DNA of 42,477 bases from Hydromicrobium sp964415365 (GCA_964415365.1 CAYPYW010000016.1:1-42477), one strand, 5' to 3'; counted from the first letter of the stretch, positions 26,595 through 37,319 are shown. The notes: generated by a model not told the origin, from the sequence alone. Numbers and translations: made by a program.

Positions 26595-27305
26595 GTGGTA
26601 AAAACGTTAACTAAAGAACAATTAGCAAAAACCATCGATCAGACGTTACTTAATCCTGTTGCAACTTCAAAGGATATAGAACAATTGTGTATCAATGCCA
26701 GAAAAAATCACTTTGCTGCAGTGTGCGTCAATCCTACTTTTATAACGCAGGCAAAAAAAATACTGGCTGATACTGATGTAAAAGTTTGTTCTGTTGTAGG
26801 TTATCCGCTGGGAGCAAATACTATAGAGACGAAAGTCTTTGAAGCGAGGGATAATGTAAGAAAAGGTGCAGACGAACTGGATATGGTAATAAATTTAGGA
26901 GCTGTAAAAGGTGGTAATTATGAGTATGTTGAAAGGGAAATCAAAATAGTTGTCAATGTAATAAGGCGCGAGCAGATAGCAGAATACAACAGGCACATCA
27001 ATATTAAGGTTATAATAGAGACTGCAATTTTAAATAGGGATGAAATTAAAAAAGTATGTGCAATTATTGAGAAGTCGGGTGCTGATTTTGTGAAGACATC
27101 TACCGGGTTTGGCGTAAAAGGTGTGGAGCTTGATGACATCAGATTGATAAGGGAAGTTGTTACCAGAAACATAGGAGTTAAAGCATCAGGAGGGATAAGG
27201 ACATTTGGAGATGCGCAGGCACTTATAGATGCCGGTGCAACAAGGCTGGGGACCAGCAGCGGAATAAATATAATCAAAGAGTATAGTGCTATTTTTGACA
27301 AATAA
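26595..27305 (+). CDS. deoC: Deoxyribose-phosphate aldolase
   Basis: 236 residues. DeoC cleaves 2-deoxyribose 5-phosphate to acetaldehyde and glyceraldehyde 3-phosphate via a Schiff base. Visible: IDQTLLNPVAT, VVGYPLGA, ADELDMVINLGAVKGGNY, and the catalytic Lys in FVKTSTGF. The start is GTG at 26595 with AAAGG only three bases upstream, an unusually short spacing; an in-frame stop lies just before, so no longer form is possible. It sits where many relatives have cdd. Confidence 0.93.
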   Translation: MVKTLTKEQLAKTIDQTLLNPVATSKDIEQLCINARKNHFAAVCVNPTFITQAKKILADTDVKVCSVVGYPLGANTIETKVFEARDNVRKGADELDMVINLGAVKGGNYEYVEREIKIVVNVIRREQIAEYNRHINIKVIIETAILNRDEIKKVCAIIEKSGADFVKTSTGFGVKGVELDDIRLIREVVTRNIGVKASGGIRTFGDAQALIDAGATRLGTSSGINIIKEYSAIFDK

Positions 27306-27308
27306 AAA

Positions 27309-28091
27309 ATGCCATCTTATAAAGCTAAGGCTATTATTTTAAAATCTTATAAGCTGGGAGAATCAGATAAAATAGTTAAAATGTACTCCAGTGATGGAGA
27401 TATAATAAGTGCGGTGGCAAAAGGAGCCAGGAAGGTACGGAGTAGATTTGGGGGAAGGCTCGAGTTGTTTAATCTGGTTGATCTGGAGCTTACTACAGGC
27501 AGAAATCTGGATGTCATAAATCAAGTAGAAATAATAAAAAATTTTAAGAATATTGCTTCAGATTTTTATAAATTTGTCTTCTGCGAAATAATAAGCAAAA
27601 TCATCTTAAAAACTCAGGCTTCCGGAGGAGACGCGTCTCCGCTTCTATTTAAATTAATTTATATCTGTTTTAATGAAATCAATAATCTGGACTCTGAAGA
27701 TATTGTATCTCTAAAAAAGACCATGTGTTTTTTTGGTATTAAGTTTTTGAGGATTACAGGTTATATACCTTTGCTTGAAAACTGTAGCAAATGTAATCGG
27801 GAGCTGAAAAATTTATATTCTTTCCATAAAGATGAGATTTATTTTTCAGTCAAATATGGAGGGATTCTCTGCGAAAAATGTGGAAATTCTTTGGCAAACA
27901 GAGAAACTTTAAGTGCCTCAGACTATAGATTTCTATGTGATTTATTTAATCTTAAACTGGAAGATTTCAGAGATCTGGAGGTAAATCCCCCCACTCTTAA
28001 AAGAGTATATAAGCTGATAGAAGATTATATAATCTACCATACTGAATGTAATGTGGATAGTTTTAAATATTTTAAAAAGATAGGGATATAA
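27309..28091 (+). CDS. recO: DNA repair protein RecO
   Basis: 260 residues: an N-terminal OB fold (KAKAIILKSYKLGESDKIVKMYSSDG) and a helical C-terminal domain with four zinc cysteines (CSKCNREL and CEKCGNSL). RecO loads RecA onto SSB-coated DNA together with RecR. Its ATG is three bases after the deoC stop. The order era-recO-glyQ-glyS is conserved in many low-GC bacteria. Confidence 0.92.
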   Translation: MPSYKAKAIILKSYKLGESDKIVKMYSSDGDIISAVAKGARKVRSRFGGRLELFNLVDLELTTGRNLDVINQVEIIKNFKNIASDFYKFVFCEIISKIILKTQASGGDASPLLFKLIYICFNEINNLDSEDIVSLKKTMCFFGIKFLRITGYIPLLENCSKCNRELKNLYSFHKDEIYFSVKYGGILCEKCGNSLANRETLSASDYRFLCDLFNLKLEDFRDLEVNPPTLKRVYKLIEDYIIYHTECNVDSFKYFKKIGI

Positions 28092-28107
28092 GTTAAAATA
28101 AGAAACT

Positions 28108-28986
28108 ATGAATTTTCAGGATATTATTTTTAATCTGCAGAAATACTGGGCGAAAAATAAATGTATTATTAAACAGCCAATGGATCTGGAAAAGGGTGCA
28201 GGCACATTCAACCCGGATACTTTCCTGCGGTGTTTGGGCCCTGAGCTGTGGAATGTTGCCTACGTTGAGCCTAGCAGGAGGCCTACCGATGGAAGGTACG
28301 GGCAGAATCCTTTCAGGACTCAGTTTTATTACCAGTTTCAGGTGCTGTTAAAACCATCCCCGGACAATGTAATAGATCTTTATCTTGGTTCTCTTAAGAA
28401 CCTCGGCATTGATTTAAAATTACACGACATCCGGTTTGTTGAGGATGATTGGCAATCTCCCACTATTGGGGCTGCGGGCCTGGGATGGGAAGTATGGGCT
28501 GATGGAATGGAAATAACCCAGTTTACCTATTTTCAGCAGATGGGTGGTTTTGCGCTCAAGCCTGTATCGGCAGAGATTACATATGGTCTGGAGCGAATTG
28601 CCATGTATTTGCAGAACAAGGATAGTTTCTGGGAACTCAATTGGTCTGATAGTATAAGTTATGGTGACTTACATCTTGAATCTGAAAAGCAATGGTCGGC
28701 TTATAACTTTGAGGTAGCCAGCGTGGATATGCTTCTGGATCTGTTTGAGAAATATGAAAAGGAATTCCAGAAAGTCATGAAAAGAGAATTGGTCTTTGTA
28801 GGATGCGAATACGTACTTAAATGTTCGCATATTTTTAATTTACTGGATGCAAGGGAAGCAATAAGTGTGGCAGAGAGAACTTCTTATATCGCCAGGGTAA
28901 GAGATCTAGCCAAAATTTTATGCTCTGCTTATCTTGAACAGAGAGAGAAGCTGGGTTATCCACTGTTGAAAGGGAATAAAAAATAA
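28108..28986 (+). CDS. glyQ: Glycyl-tRNA synthetase alpha subunit
   Basis: 292 residues, full length. It carries the class II catalytic core of the tetrameric enzyme: AGTFNPDTFLRCLGPE, YVEPSRRPTDGRYGQNP and GWEVWADGMEITQFTYFQQ. It joins glycine to tRNA-Gly together with the beta subunit encoded immediately after (two-base gap). Confidence 0.96.
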   Translation: MNFQDIIFNLQKYWAKNKCIIKQPMDLEKGAGTFNPDTFLRCLGPELWNVAYVEPSRRPTDGRYGQNPFRTQFYYQFQVLLKPSPDNVIDLYLGSLKNLGIDLKLHDIRFVEDDWQSPTIGAAGLGWEVWADGMEITQFTYFQQMGGFALKPVSAEITYGLERIAMYLQNKDSFWELNWSDSISYGDLHLESEKQWSAYNFEVASVDMLLDLFEKYEKEFQKVMKRELVFVGCEYVLKCSHIFNLLDAREAISVAERTSYIARVRDLAKILCSAYLEQREKLGYPLLKGNKK

Positions 28987-28988
28987 TC

Positions 28989-31106
28989 ATGGAAAAAGAT
29001 TTACTTTTTGAAATTGGAACCGAAGAGCTGCCCCCTTCGTGTATCGAGGAAGGGGTTAACGGCTTAAAGAAAGTTATTGAAGATAAGCTTGTTGAAAATA
29101 GATTGGAATTTAGAAGTGTCCAAACTTACAGCTCACCAAGAAGACTTGCTGCTGTAGTAAAGGGGCTTAAGGAAGTTCAAAAGTCTGAGGAGAGAATAGT
29201 CACCGGTCCTCCTGTAAAGATTGCATTTGATAAAGACAGCAACCCTAAAGAATCAGCAGAAGGTTTTGCCAGGAGTTTAAATCTTAAAGTCAGTGACCTT
29301 GAGAAAATTGAAATTAAAGGTAAAGGCTTGTATCTGGGGAAAAGGATCATAGAAGAGGGGAAGAAGACAAAGGATTTACTACCGGATATATTGAAGGATT
29401 CTATACTTTCTCTGACCTTTAGCAAGCAGATGACCTGGGCGGATTATGATATTAGATTTGCCCGTCCCATCAGATGGATACTTGCTTTATATAATAGTGA
29501 GGTGATTAGATTTAGTATTGCAGATTTGAGTTCGGGAAATATTACTTTTGGCCACCGCACAATCAGTCCTGGCCCTATAACTGTTAAAAGTGTTGAAAGC
29601 TACTTTAAGCTGCTGGAGGATAAAGGGAAGGTGATAGTTGATGCCGAAAGAAGAAAGGAGTTAATATTAAATCAAATAAGTCAATTGGAAGAAAAGGTAT
29701 GGAAGGGTAAATATAAAGTAGTCTTGAATGAAGACTTACTTAAAGATGTGGTAAATCTGGTTGAGGTACCAAATACTATTGTAGGGAACTTCCCTGAGGA
29801 ATTTCTTTATATTCCAAAAGAACTACTGGTAGAAGCAATACAATATCACCAGAAATACTTTGCGGTTTTGGATACGTCCGGCAATGTCAGTACTAAATTT
29901 ATAATTGTACAGAATGGAATAAAAGATGAAGGTGGAGTAAAAGAAGGAAATGAAAGGGTACTAAAGGCCAGATTGAAGGATGCTGCATTTTTTTACGAGG
30001 AAGACAGGAAGCATAATTTTAACTACTGGACTGATAAACTAAAAGGAGTAATTTTCTTTTCTAACCTTGGCAGTATGTATGAAAAAGCTGTAAGACTGAA
30101 AAAAGTAAGCATGCATATTGTAGATTTACTGAATAACAGCAGCCTGAAGGGTAAGAATGATATATCCACTAAACTGGCTGCCGCAAGCATGCTCTGTAAA
30201 TGTGACCTTGTTACCAGTATGGTAGTGGAGTTTCCGGCGCTGCAGGGAGTAGTTGGTCGGGAATATGCCAGAGAAAAGAATGAGGAAAGTATAGTATCGG
30301 ATGCAATTTTTGAGCACTACCTTCCAAGGTTTGCTGGTGATATTCTACCCTCAACAGATGTGGGCCTAATATTATCTGTTGCTGATAAAATTGATACTAT
30401 AACCGGGATGTTCCTGGCAGGAAAAATACCTTCAAGCTCTGAGGATCCCTTTGCATTAAGAAGAAAAGCATCCGGTATTGTGCTCTCAGTTCTTAAAGGC
30501 AAATATGATTTTGATCTTGTTGATTTGATAAGGTACAACCAAAAATTACATCATGAATTTTCGGATTCTAAAGGTGTAGGTGATTCAAAGAATGTTGGCG
30601 AGGTTAAAGATTTTATTATTGCAAGATTCCGGTTCTTGTTAGAGAAAAAGGGTAGAAGGCTGGATATACTTGAGTCAATTCTGGAAGCAGGGTGTGGGTC
30701 TATTCTGGATATCGATTTGAGGTATAAGGCAATAGAGGAGTTCATAGAAAAGAAGGATATTAAAAGAATTTCATTTCCTATGATCAGATGTAGAAATATT
30801 ATTGGAGGAAAAGAATTTAGAAAAGTTGAGGAGAAGTTTCTGACAGAGGAGTATGAAAAAAAATTATTTTCATCTGTTAAGATGAAGAAAGCTAAAGTGG
30901 AAGACCTCATATGTAGAAAAGACTACACTTCGGTTCTTGTTGAACTTAATGAGTTAGGAGAAACTGTAGATTTATTTTTTGATAAAGTCCTGGTTATGGA
31001 TAAGGACGAGAAAATAAGATCTAACAGAATTAATTTGATTAAAGAAACAGTTGATCTTTACATGATGCTAGCAGATTTCTCTAAGTTGGTTATAGATGGC
31101 AACTAG
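28989..31106 (+). CDS. glyS: Glycyl-tRNA synthetase beta subunit
   Basis: 705 residues, the usual beta-subunit size. It starts with the hallmark LLFEIGTEELPPSCIEEG, contains SPRRLAAVVKGL and WADYDIRFARPIRWILAL, and has an HD-like middle part (LCKCDLVTSMVVEFPALQGVVG). A C-terminal DALR-type anticodon domain follows. It has no catalytic site of its own and works with GlyQ. Confidence 0.96.
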   Translation: MEKDLLFEIGTEELPPSCIEEGVNGLKKVIEDKLVENRLEFRSVQTYSSPRRLAAVVKGLKEVQKSEERIVTGPPVKIAFDKDSNPKESAEGFARSLNLKVSDLEKIEIKGKGLYLGKRIIEEGKKTKDLLPDILKDSILSLTFSKQMTWADYDIRFARPIRWILALYNSEVIRFSIADLSSGNITFGHRTISPGPITVKSVESYFKLLEDKGKVIVDAERRKELILNQISQLEEKVWKGKYKVVLNEDLLKDVVNLVEVPNTIVGNFPEEFLYIPKELLVEAIQYHQKYFAVLDTSGNVSTKFIIVQNGIKDEGGVKEGNERVLKARLKDAAFFYEEDRKHNFNYWTDKLKGVIFFSNLGSMYEKAVRLKKVSMHIVDLLNNSSLKGKNDISTKLAAASMLCKCDLVTSMVVEFPALQGVVGREYAREKNEESIVSDAIFEHYLPRFAGDILPSTDVGLILSVADKIDTITGMFLAGKIPSSSEDPFALRRKASGIVLSVLKGKYDFDLVDLIRYNQKLHHEFSDSKGVGDSKNVGEVKDFIIARFRFLLEKKGRRLDILESILEAGCGSILDIDLRYKAIEEFIEKKDIKRISFPMIRCRNIIGGKEFRKVEEKFLTEEYEKKLFSSVKMKKAKVEDLICRKDYTSVLVELNELGETVDLFFDKVLVMDKDEKIRSNRINLIKETVDLYMMLADFSKLVIDGN

Positions 31107-31239
31107 AAGATGCAAAAACCTTTTTTAAATATTCTGCTCTTATCTTTTTTCCATTTTTCTGGTATTATAGTTCAATTTGTTTTTTTGTGATTATAAAATT
31201 GGGTTAGTAATTTAACAGTGGGAAAGGGTTTGATACAAA

Positions 31240-33891
31240 ATGGTTTCTAAAAAATATGTGTATTTTTTTGGTGAAGGCAGTAAGGAGATGAGAGAACTTC
31301 TGGGAGGAAAAGGTGCGAATCTATCGGAGATGACCAATATTGGTTTACCGGTGCCTTATGGCTTTACCATAACTACAGAGGTTTGTAACCTATTTTATGA
31401 TCTGGGTAAAAGGTATCCCGAGGGTCTTGAAGATCAGATTGAGGAAAATTTAAAGAAACTGGAAGAAAAAATGGGGATGAGTTTTGGAGATGAGGAAAAT
31501 CCACTCCTGGTTTCTGTCAGATCCGGGGCAGCTTTTTCTATGCCAGGCATGATGGATACAGTACTGAACCTGGGTTTAAATGATAAAACCGTAATGGCTT
31601 TGATAAAAAAGACAAAGAATGAAAGATTTGGCTGGGACTCTTACAGAAGATTTGTCCAGATGTTTGGCGATGTGGTAATGGGTGTGGAGCACGATAAATT
31701 TGAAGAAGCACTTCAATCAAAAAAAGACAAAAAGAATGTAAAGTTTGATACTGACCTGACAGCAGAAGACCTGAAGGAACTTGTGGAAGATTATAAGAAA
31801 ATAATAAAAGAGACCAAGGGAAAAAGTTTCCCTCAGAATCCCAGAGAACAGCTGAAAATGTCCATTGATGCAGTATTTGGGTCCTGGAACAATAAAAGAG
31901 CTATATCTTACAGGAATCTTCATGATATTCCTCATAATATTGGCACTGCGGCTAATGTACAGGCTATGGTTTTTGGAAACATGGGGAAGGATTCAGGAAC
32001 AGGTGTAGCTTTCACAAGGGATCCTGCGACTGGTGAAGATGAATTTTATGGCGAATATCTGATTAACGCGCAGGGTGAAGATGTGGTTGCGGGGATAAGA
32101 ACCCCTCAGCATATCTCCAGATTAAAAGAAGAGATGCCCGAGATTTATGAGCAGCTAATTGATATACGGAAAAAGTTAGAGGAACATTACAAAGATATGC
32201 AGGACCTGGAGTTTACCATTCAGGAAGGAAAGTTATATATGCTTCAAACCAGAACTGGTAAGAGGACAGCAGCTGCCGCACTCCAGATTGCAGTAGATAT
32301 GGTTGAACAGGGTTATATAGATAAAAAAACTGCAGTAACCAGGGTGGAACCACAGATGCTGGATCAATTACTGCATAAGCAGTTGGATAAAAAGGCTAAG
32401 GAAAATGCCCAGTTGCTTACTAAAGGACTTCCGGCGTCGCCGGGGGCAGCATTGGGCAAAGTGGTTTTTGACGCAGATGCGGCTGTAAAAGAAGCCAAGG
32501 ATGGAAATGTGATTCTGGTAAGAACGGAGACATCTCCTGAAGATATTCAGGGCATGGCGGTAGCACAGGGAATTTTGACTGCAAGAGGAGGAATGACCTC
32601 ACATGCGGCTGTAGTGGCACGAGGTATGGGTAAATGCTGTGTGGCTGGTGCGGAAGACATTAAAGTATTTGAGAATAAAGAGTATTTTGAAGTAAATGGC
32701 AGCAAAATAAACAGAGGTGATTGGATTACCCTGGATGGTTCAACCGGGGAGGTATTTAAGGGTAAGATTCCGGTAGTTGATCCTGAAATGGGGAAAAATT
32801 TCAAGAAATTTATGAGTTGGGCTGATGATCATAGAAAGATTGGAGTAAGAACAAATGCTGATACTCCTAATGATTCCAGAGTTGCCCGGGATTTTGGAGC
32901 TGAAGGCATTGGCCTTTGCAGAACAGAGCATATGTTTTTTGAAGCAGATAGAATAAAAGCTATGAGAAAAATGATAGTGGCTAGCAGCAGGGAAGAAAGA
33001 GAAAAAGCTCTGGCAAAGCTTCTTCCTATTCAGAAAAAAGATTTTATGGGAATATTTAAAGTAATGAATGATCTGCCTGTGACTATAAGGCTCTTGGATC
33101 CGCCACTGCATGAATTTTTGCCCACTGAAGATGAAGATATCAAGGAAATAGCCAAGGAGCTGGGCTTAGAATTTGATGAGTTGAAGGCAACTATTAATTC
33201 TCTCCATGAAATGAACCCGATGTTGGGACACAGAGGATGCAGGCTTTCCATTACCTATCCTGAAATTCTTGAAATGCAGGTCAGAGCTATATTTGAGGCA
33301 ACTGTTGAGCTTACAAGGCAGGGATACAAAGTTAAGCCCGAGGTGATGATTCCATTGGTTGGAATTGTAAAGGAATTTAAGATCTTAAAGGAACAGATTA
33401 TTGAAATTGCCAGTGGAATAATGAAGAAAGAGAATCTGAAGTTTGATTATAAAGTAGGGACAATGATCGAAATTCCGAGAGCCTGTGTTACTGCAGATGA
33501 AATAGCAACAGAAGCTGAATTTTTCAGCTTTGGAACAAACGATTTAACCCAGATGACTTTTGGATTTTCAAGAGATGATGCCGGTAAGTTTCTTCCTGAT
33601 TACATAGAAAAAGGAATCCTCGAGAAAGACCCCTTTGCTACTCTTGACAGAGGTGGTGTAGGGCAGTTAGTTAAAATGGCAGTGGAAAAAGGCCGGAGGA
33701 CAAGGGAGAATATAAAAATCGGCATATGTGGAGAGCACGGTGGCGATCCCAGTTCGGTAGAATTCTGTCATATGGTAGGAATGGATTATGTAAGCTGCTC
33801 GCCATACAGAGTTCCGGTTGCCAGGCTTGCTGCTGCGCATGCAGCAATAAAGGAAAGTGAAAAGTCTAAAGAAGTTTTTCTGGATGTTTAG
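31240..33891 (+). CDS. ppdK: Pyruvate, phosphate dikinase
   Basis: 883 residues. The N-terminal ATP-grasp domain contains VSVRSGAAFSMPGMMDTVLN. The central swivelling domain has the phosphohistidine in GGMTSHAAVVARGMGKCC. The C-terminal TIM barrel for PEP and pyruvate shows FGTNDLTQMTFGFSRDD and the end block CGEHGGDPSSVEFCH. It interconverts PEP and pyruvate using pyrophosphate-linked chemistry, common in anaerobes. The ATG is preceded by GGGAAAGGG. A 133-base gap separates it from glyS, with possible promoter words (TATTAT) but no clear pair. Confidence 0.95.
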   Translation: MVSKKYVYFFGEGSKEMRELLGGKGANLSEMTNIGLPVPYGFTITTEVCNLFYDLGKRYPEGLEDQIEENLKKLEEKMGMSFGDEENPLLVSVRSGAAFSMPGMMDTVLNLGLNDKTVMALIKKTKNERFGWDSYRRFVQMFGDVVMGVEHDKFEEALQSKKDKKNVKFDTDLTAEDLKELVEDYKKIIKETKGKSFPQNPREQLKMSIDAVFGSWNNKRAISYRNLHDIPHNIGTAANVQAMVFGNMGKDSGTGVAFTRDPATGEDEFYGEYLINAQGEDVVAGIRTPQHISRLKEEMPEIYEQLIDIRKKLEEHYKDMQDLEFTIQEGKLYMLQTRTGKRTAAAALQIAVDMVEQGYIDKKTAVTRVEPQMLDQLLHKQLDKKAKENAQLLTKGLPASPGAALGKVVFDADAAVKEAKDGNVILVRTETSPEDIQGMAVAQGILTARGGMTSHAAVVARGMGKCCVAGAEDIKVFENKEYFEVNGSKINRGDWITLDGSTGEVFKGKIPVVDPEMGKNFKKFMSWADDHRKIGVRTNADTPNDSRVARDFGAEGIGLCRTEHMFFEADRIKAMRKMIVASSREEREKALAKLLPIQKKDFMGIFKVMNDLPVTIRLLDPPLHEFLPTEDEDIKEIAKELGLEFDELKATINSLHEMNPMLGHRGCRLSITYPEILEMQVRAIFEATVELTRQGYKVKPEVMIPLVGIVKEFKILKEQIIEIASGIMKKENLKFDYKVGTMIEIPRACVTADEIATEAEFFSFGTNDLTQMTFGFSRDDAGKFLPDYIEKGILEKDPFATLDRGGVGQLVKMAVEKGRRTRENIKIGICGEHGGDPSSVEFCHMVGMDYVSCSPYRVPVARLAAAHAAIKESEKSKEVFLDV

Positions 33892-34035
33892 TAATAAACC
33901 CTCTAATAAATAGTGTATTAGTGGTAAAATAAATACAGGCCTATTGTATTTATAAATTGAGAATTTTGATTTTTATTTTCCGGAAGTTTTACCAGATATA
34001 TTACTATTGCCATATTTTCGACATTTGGAAGAGAA

Positions 34036-35946
34036 ATGAATAGAAGTCTAAAAGAGGGCGAAGTAGAGGAATTAAAGTCCAGAGCAGATATTTACGGAAT
34101 TGTCTCGAATTATGTAAAACTCAAGAAGGCCGGCAGGAATTATACCGGGCTCTGTCCTTTCCATAAGGAAAAGACTCCATCTTTTACTGTTGATACCTCA
34201 AAGCAGCTTTACCACTGTTTTGGATGTGGAGAAGGCGGTGATGTAATAAATTTCATAGAGAAGATTGAGAATATGGAGTTTGTGGAAGCTGTCGAATTTC
34301 TGGCAAAAAAGATTGGTTACAGTTTAAAGTATAATTACAGTGGTTATAAGGGGTCATCAAAATTAAAAGACAGACTTGTAGAGTTAAACGAGCAGGCTAA
34401 GAAGTATTTCAACTTCATACTTTTTAACAGCAAAAAAGGCTTACCTTCGTTGAATTATTTAAAGAATAGGGGTTTTACAGAGGATATTTTAAAGGAATTT
34501 GAGGTGGGATATAGTCCGGATAACTGGAGTAGTTTTTCAGATTTTGCTAGAAAAAGGGGATATAAACCGGAGGAATTAGTACAATGCGGTCTTGCTATTG
34601 AAAGCAAAAAGGGCAAGAGTGGAATATACGACCGGTTCAGGGGAAGGATTATGTTTCCCATTCAGGATATAGTAGGGAAAACAATAGGTTTTGGGGGAAG
34701 AATTATTTCAGAAAACAGTAAAACCGGTGGTGATAAAGCAAAATATATTAATACTCCTGAAACCAGGCTTTATTCCAAAGGGAAAAATATATATAGAATC
34801 TCTCAGGCTAAAAATCAGATTGTGGAAAAGGATGAGGTTCTTATAGTAGAAGGGTATACTGATGTGATGGCTCTGTATCAGTCAGGAATAAAAAACGTAG
34901 TTGCCAGCCTGGGTACTGCTCTTACTTCGGACCAGATAAAACTACTGGGCCGGTTTACAAAAAATATTGTGCTGGTTTTTGACAGTGATACGGCTGGTGT
35001 GAATGCTTCTCTCAAAGGAATTGAGAGATTAAGAGAGTATAATGAAAGACTGGACTTATATTATGAGAATAATTTGAATATTAAAGTATCCATACTTGAG
35101 GAAGGCCACGACCCAGCCGATTTTATATTTAAAAGGGGCAAAGAGGCCCTTGATAGAAGAATTGAGGATTCACCGGCTATTATTGATTTTACTATTGATG
35201 CAATTATAAAAAGATATGATATCAGCAGCCTTGCCGGTAAGCTTAAGGCAAGCGATCATCTTATAAGGTTTATATCCACCCTCTCTTCGAGCATTATCCA
35301 GGAGGAATGTATAAAGAGGGTAGCACAGAAGTTGAATCTTAAGGAAAGCCTGCTTCTGGAAGAAATGTTAAAGAAAGAATATGATCGCAGGAGTAAAACT
35401 GTACACTGGGGTGGGGATTACAATAGCGAAAAGCAAGAATCCGGAAGTGAAAGTATTATTCCCTTAAAAAGAGTAGAAGTGGAGGCGCTAAAATTGATAA
35501 TAAATGGGCTTGGAAACAAGATTAATGAACTTTTAAATCTGGGACCGGATTATTTTAGATTTGAGGATACAAGACAACTTTATCTGATTATAAGAAATGA
35601 ATTTGCGAGAGCAAAGGAAGATAATAAAAGGATAAACTTTCCAATAAAAATTACGTCTGGAGCAGTAGAAAATGAGGATGTGAGAAAATTATATAATTAT
35701 ATTTTGTTTAGTGAACCGCATTTTATAGACCAGAACATAAATCTGGTAGGCAGTGAGATAATCAATAATTTAAAGCAAGTCCACATCTCTGAAGAAATTG
35801 AGAATATCAGGAAAAAAATGATAGAATATGAGAAGAGTAAAAATGCAGGTGGTGCAAGAAATGATGCTCTTGCCAGTAAATATGACGAACTGTACCAGAG
35901 GTTGATAGAATTAGAAAAAGAAAAAATGAGTTTGAAAATAATTTAA
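34036..35946 (+). CDS. dnaG: DNA primase
   Basis: 636 residues. The N-terminal CHC2 zinc finger is visible (CPFHKEKTPSF and HCFGCGEGGD). The catalytic core has the RNAP basic motif YDRFRGRIMFPIQD and the TOPRIM acidic residues (LIVEGYTDVMAL and VFDSDTAG). The C-terminal part would bind DnaB. It lies 19 bases before rpoD, forming the end of the macromolecular-synthesis operon. Confidence 0.95.
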   Translation: MNRSLKEGEVEELKSRADIYGIVSNYVKLKKAGRNYTGLCPFHKEKTPSFTVDTSKQLYHCFGCGEGGDVINFIEKIENMEFVEAVEFLAKKIGYSLKYNYSGYKGSSKLKDRLVELNEQAKKYFNFILFNSKKGLPSLNYLKNRGFTEDILKEFEVGYSPDNWSSFSDFARKRGYKPEELVQCGLAIESKKGKSGIYDRFRGRIMFPIQDIVGKTIGFGGRIISENSKTGGDKAKYINTPETRLYSKGKNIYRISQAKNQIVEKDEVLIVEGYTDVMALYQSGIKNVVASLGTALTSDQIKLLGRFTKNIVLVFDSDTAGVNASLKGIERLREYNERLDLYYENNLNIKVSILEEGHDPADFIFKRGKEALDRRIEDSPAIIDFTIDAIIKRYDISSLAGKLKASDHLIRFISTLSSSIIQEECIKRVAQKLNLKESLLLEEMLKKEYDRRSKTVHWGGDYNSEKQESGSESIIPLKRVEVEALKLIINGLGNKINELLNLGPDYFRFEDTRQLYLIIRNEFARAKEDNKRINFPIKITSGAVENEDVRKLYNYILFSEPHFIDQNINLVGSEIINNLKQVHISEEIENIRKKMIEYEKSKNAGGARNDALASKYDELYQRLIELEKEKMSLKII

Positions 35947-35965
35947 ATTTTGAGGTGAATTTAAT

Positions 35966-37066
35966 ATGAAGAGGGGATCTGAATTTAAGCTGGAAGAAGT
36001 GAAAATGTTGATAAATAAAGGTAAAGCTGATGGTATCCTGACTACCGAAGAAATTGTTGAGACCCTTTCAGATATAGAACTGTCCAAAGAGCAGATTGAA
36101 AATATTTATGATGTTATCCAGAATCTGGGTATAGAGATTATAAATGAGGAAGATGAGGAGATTGATAGCGGAGGCTCGGGCAAGAAAAGTGACGAGGAAG
36201 TTTTCAGCAGAAAACTGGATTTGACTATAAAATCTCCTACAAATGACCCGGTTAGAATGTACCTTAAGGAAATTGGAAAGGTAAGACTTCTGACTGCTTT
36301 TGAAGAGGTCCAACTTGCAAAGAAGATTGAACTGGGTGACACAGAGGCTAAGAGAATGCTGGTTGAAGCTAATTTGAGACTTGTTGTGAGTATTGCCAAA
36401 AAATATGTGGGAAGGGGAATGTTATTTTTAGATCTTATACAGGAAGGAAATTTGGGACTCATCAGGGCAGTTGAGAAGTTTGATTATAAAAAAGGTTATA
36501 AATTTTCTACTTACGCCACCTGGTGGATAAGACAAGCTATAACCCGAGCTATAGCAGATCAGGCGAGGACCATAAGGATTCCGGTACATATGGTGGAAAC
36601 AATAAACAAATTGATAAGAATACAGAGGCAGCTTCTGCAAAAATTTGGGAGAGAGCCAACTCCGGAAGAGATTGCAAAGAAGATGAAATTTTCACCGGAG
36701 AAAGTAAGAGAAATTATGAAAATATCTCAGGAGCCGGTATCTCTTGAAACTCCTATCGGGGAGGAAGAAGATAGCCATCTGGGAGATTTTATAGAGGACT
36801 CGGAAGTAGAAGCACCTTCTGATGCTGCTTCCTTTACTATGCTTCAGGAACAACTTCAGGAAGTTTTAAATACATTAAATGACAGGGAGAGAAAAGTTAT
36901 TCAGTTGAGGTTTGGACTTCAGGATGGTCATCCCAGAACTCTTGAAGAAGTAGGCAGGGAATTCGGAGTTACCAGAGAAAGGATCAGACAGATAGAATCG
37001 AAGACCCTTGGAAAGTTGAGACATCCTAATAGAAGTGGTGTTTTAAGGGATTTTCTTGAACATTAA
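35966..37066 (+). CDS. rpoD: Primary RNA polymerase sigma factor
   Basis: 366 residues, the compact sigma-A form. Region 1.2 starts near DPVRMYLKEIGKVRLL. Region 2 has LVEANLRLVVSIAKKYVGRGMLFLDLIQEGNLGLIR in two pieces and YATWWIRQAITRAI for -10 recognition. Region 3 follows, and region 4 has the helix-turn-helix TLEEVGREFGVTRERIRQIE for -35 recognition. Region 1.1 is short. GAGGTGA precedes the ATG. Confidence 0.97.
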   Translation: MKRGSEFKLEEVKMLINKGKADGILTTEEIVETLSDIELSKEQIENIYDVIQNLGIEIINEEDEEIDSGGSGKKSDEEVFSRKLDLTIKSPTNDPVRMYLKEIGKVRLLTAFEEVQLAKKIELGDTEAKRMLVEANLRLVVSIAKKYVGRGMLFLDLIQEGNLGLIRAVEKFDYKKGYKFSTYATWWIRQAITRAIADQARTIRIPVHMVETINKLIRIQRQLLQKFGREPTPEEIAKKMKFSPEKVREIMKISQEPVSLETPIGEEEDSHLGDFIEDSEVEAPSDAASFTMLQEQLQEVLNTLNDRERKVIQLRFGLQDGHPRTLEEVGREFGVTRERIRQIESKTLGKLRHPNRSGVLRDFLEH

Positions 37067-37169
37067 GATAGTCTAATATTTTCCACTGCGATATCTTTGA
37101 AGCTGAAGTCGAATGTTTAAATTAAGAATTGTTTGTCTATTTATTTCAGTTATTCCTATCAAACTACTA
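37067..37169. other. Gap between rpoD and the tRNA promoter
   Basis: No gene or clear terminator is visible in this AT-rich stretch. Confidence 0.4.
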
Positions 37170-37197
37170 TTGAAATAAACTTTTTATATACTATAAT
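37170..37197 (+). promoter_or_regulatory. tRNA-Asn promoter
   Basis: TTGAAA (37170-37175) and a perfect TATAAT (37192-37197) are spaced by 16 bases and end 21 bases before the tRNA. This is a well-formed housekeeping sigma promoter. Confidence 0.7.
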
Positions 37198-37218
37198 AAC
37201 ATATCGTGCTATCCAAGT

Positions 37219-37293
<75 letters not shown>

Positions 37294-37319
37294 TTATTGA
37301 GCTCTTCATCAAATTGTTT

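Noticed and set aside
33903..33921. CTAATA...TATTAG hairpin after ppdK as a terminator
   Set aside because: The stem is six A/T-rich pairs with no T-run behind it, so termination cannot be supported.
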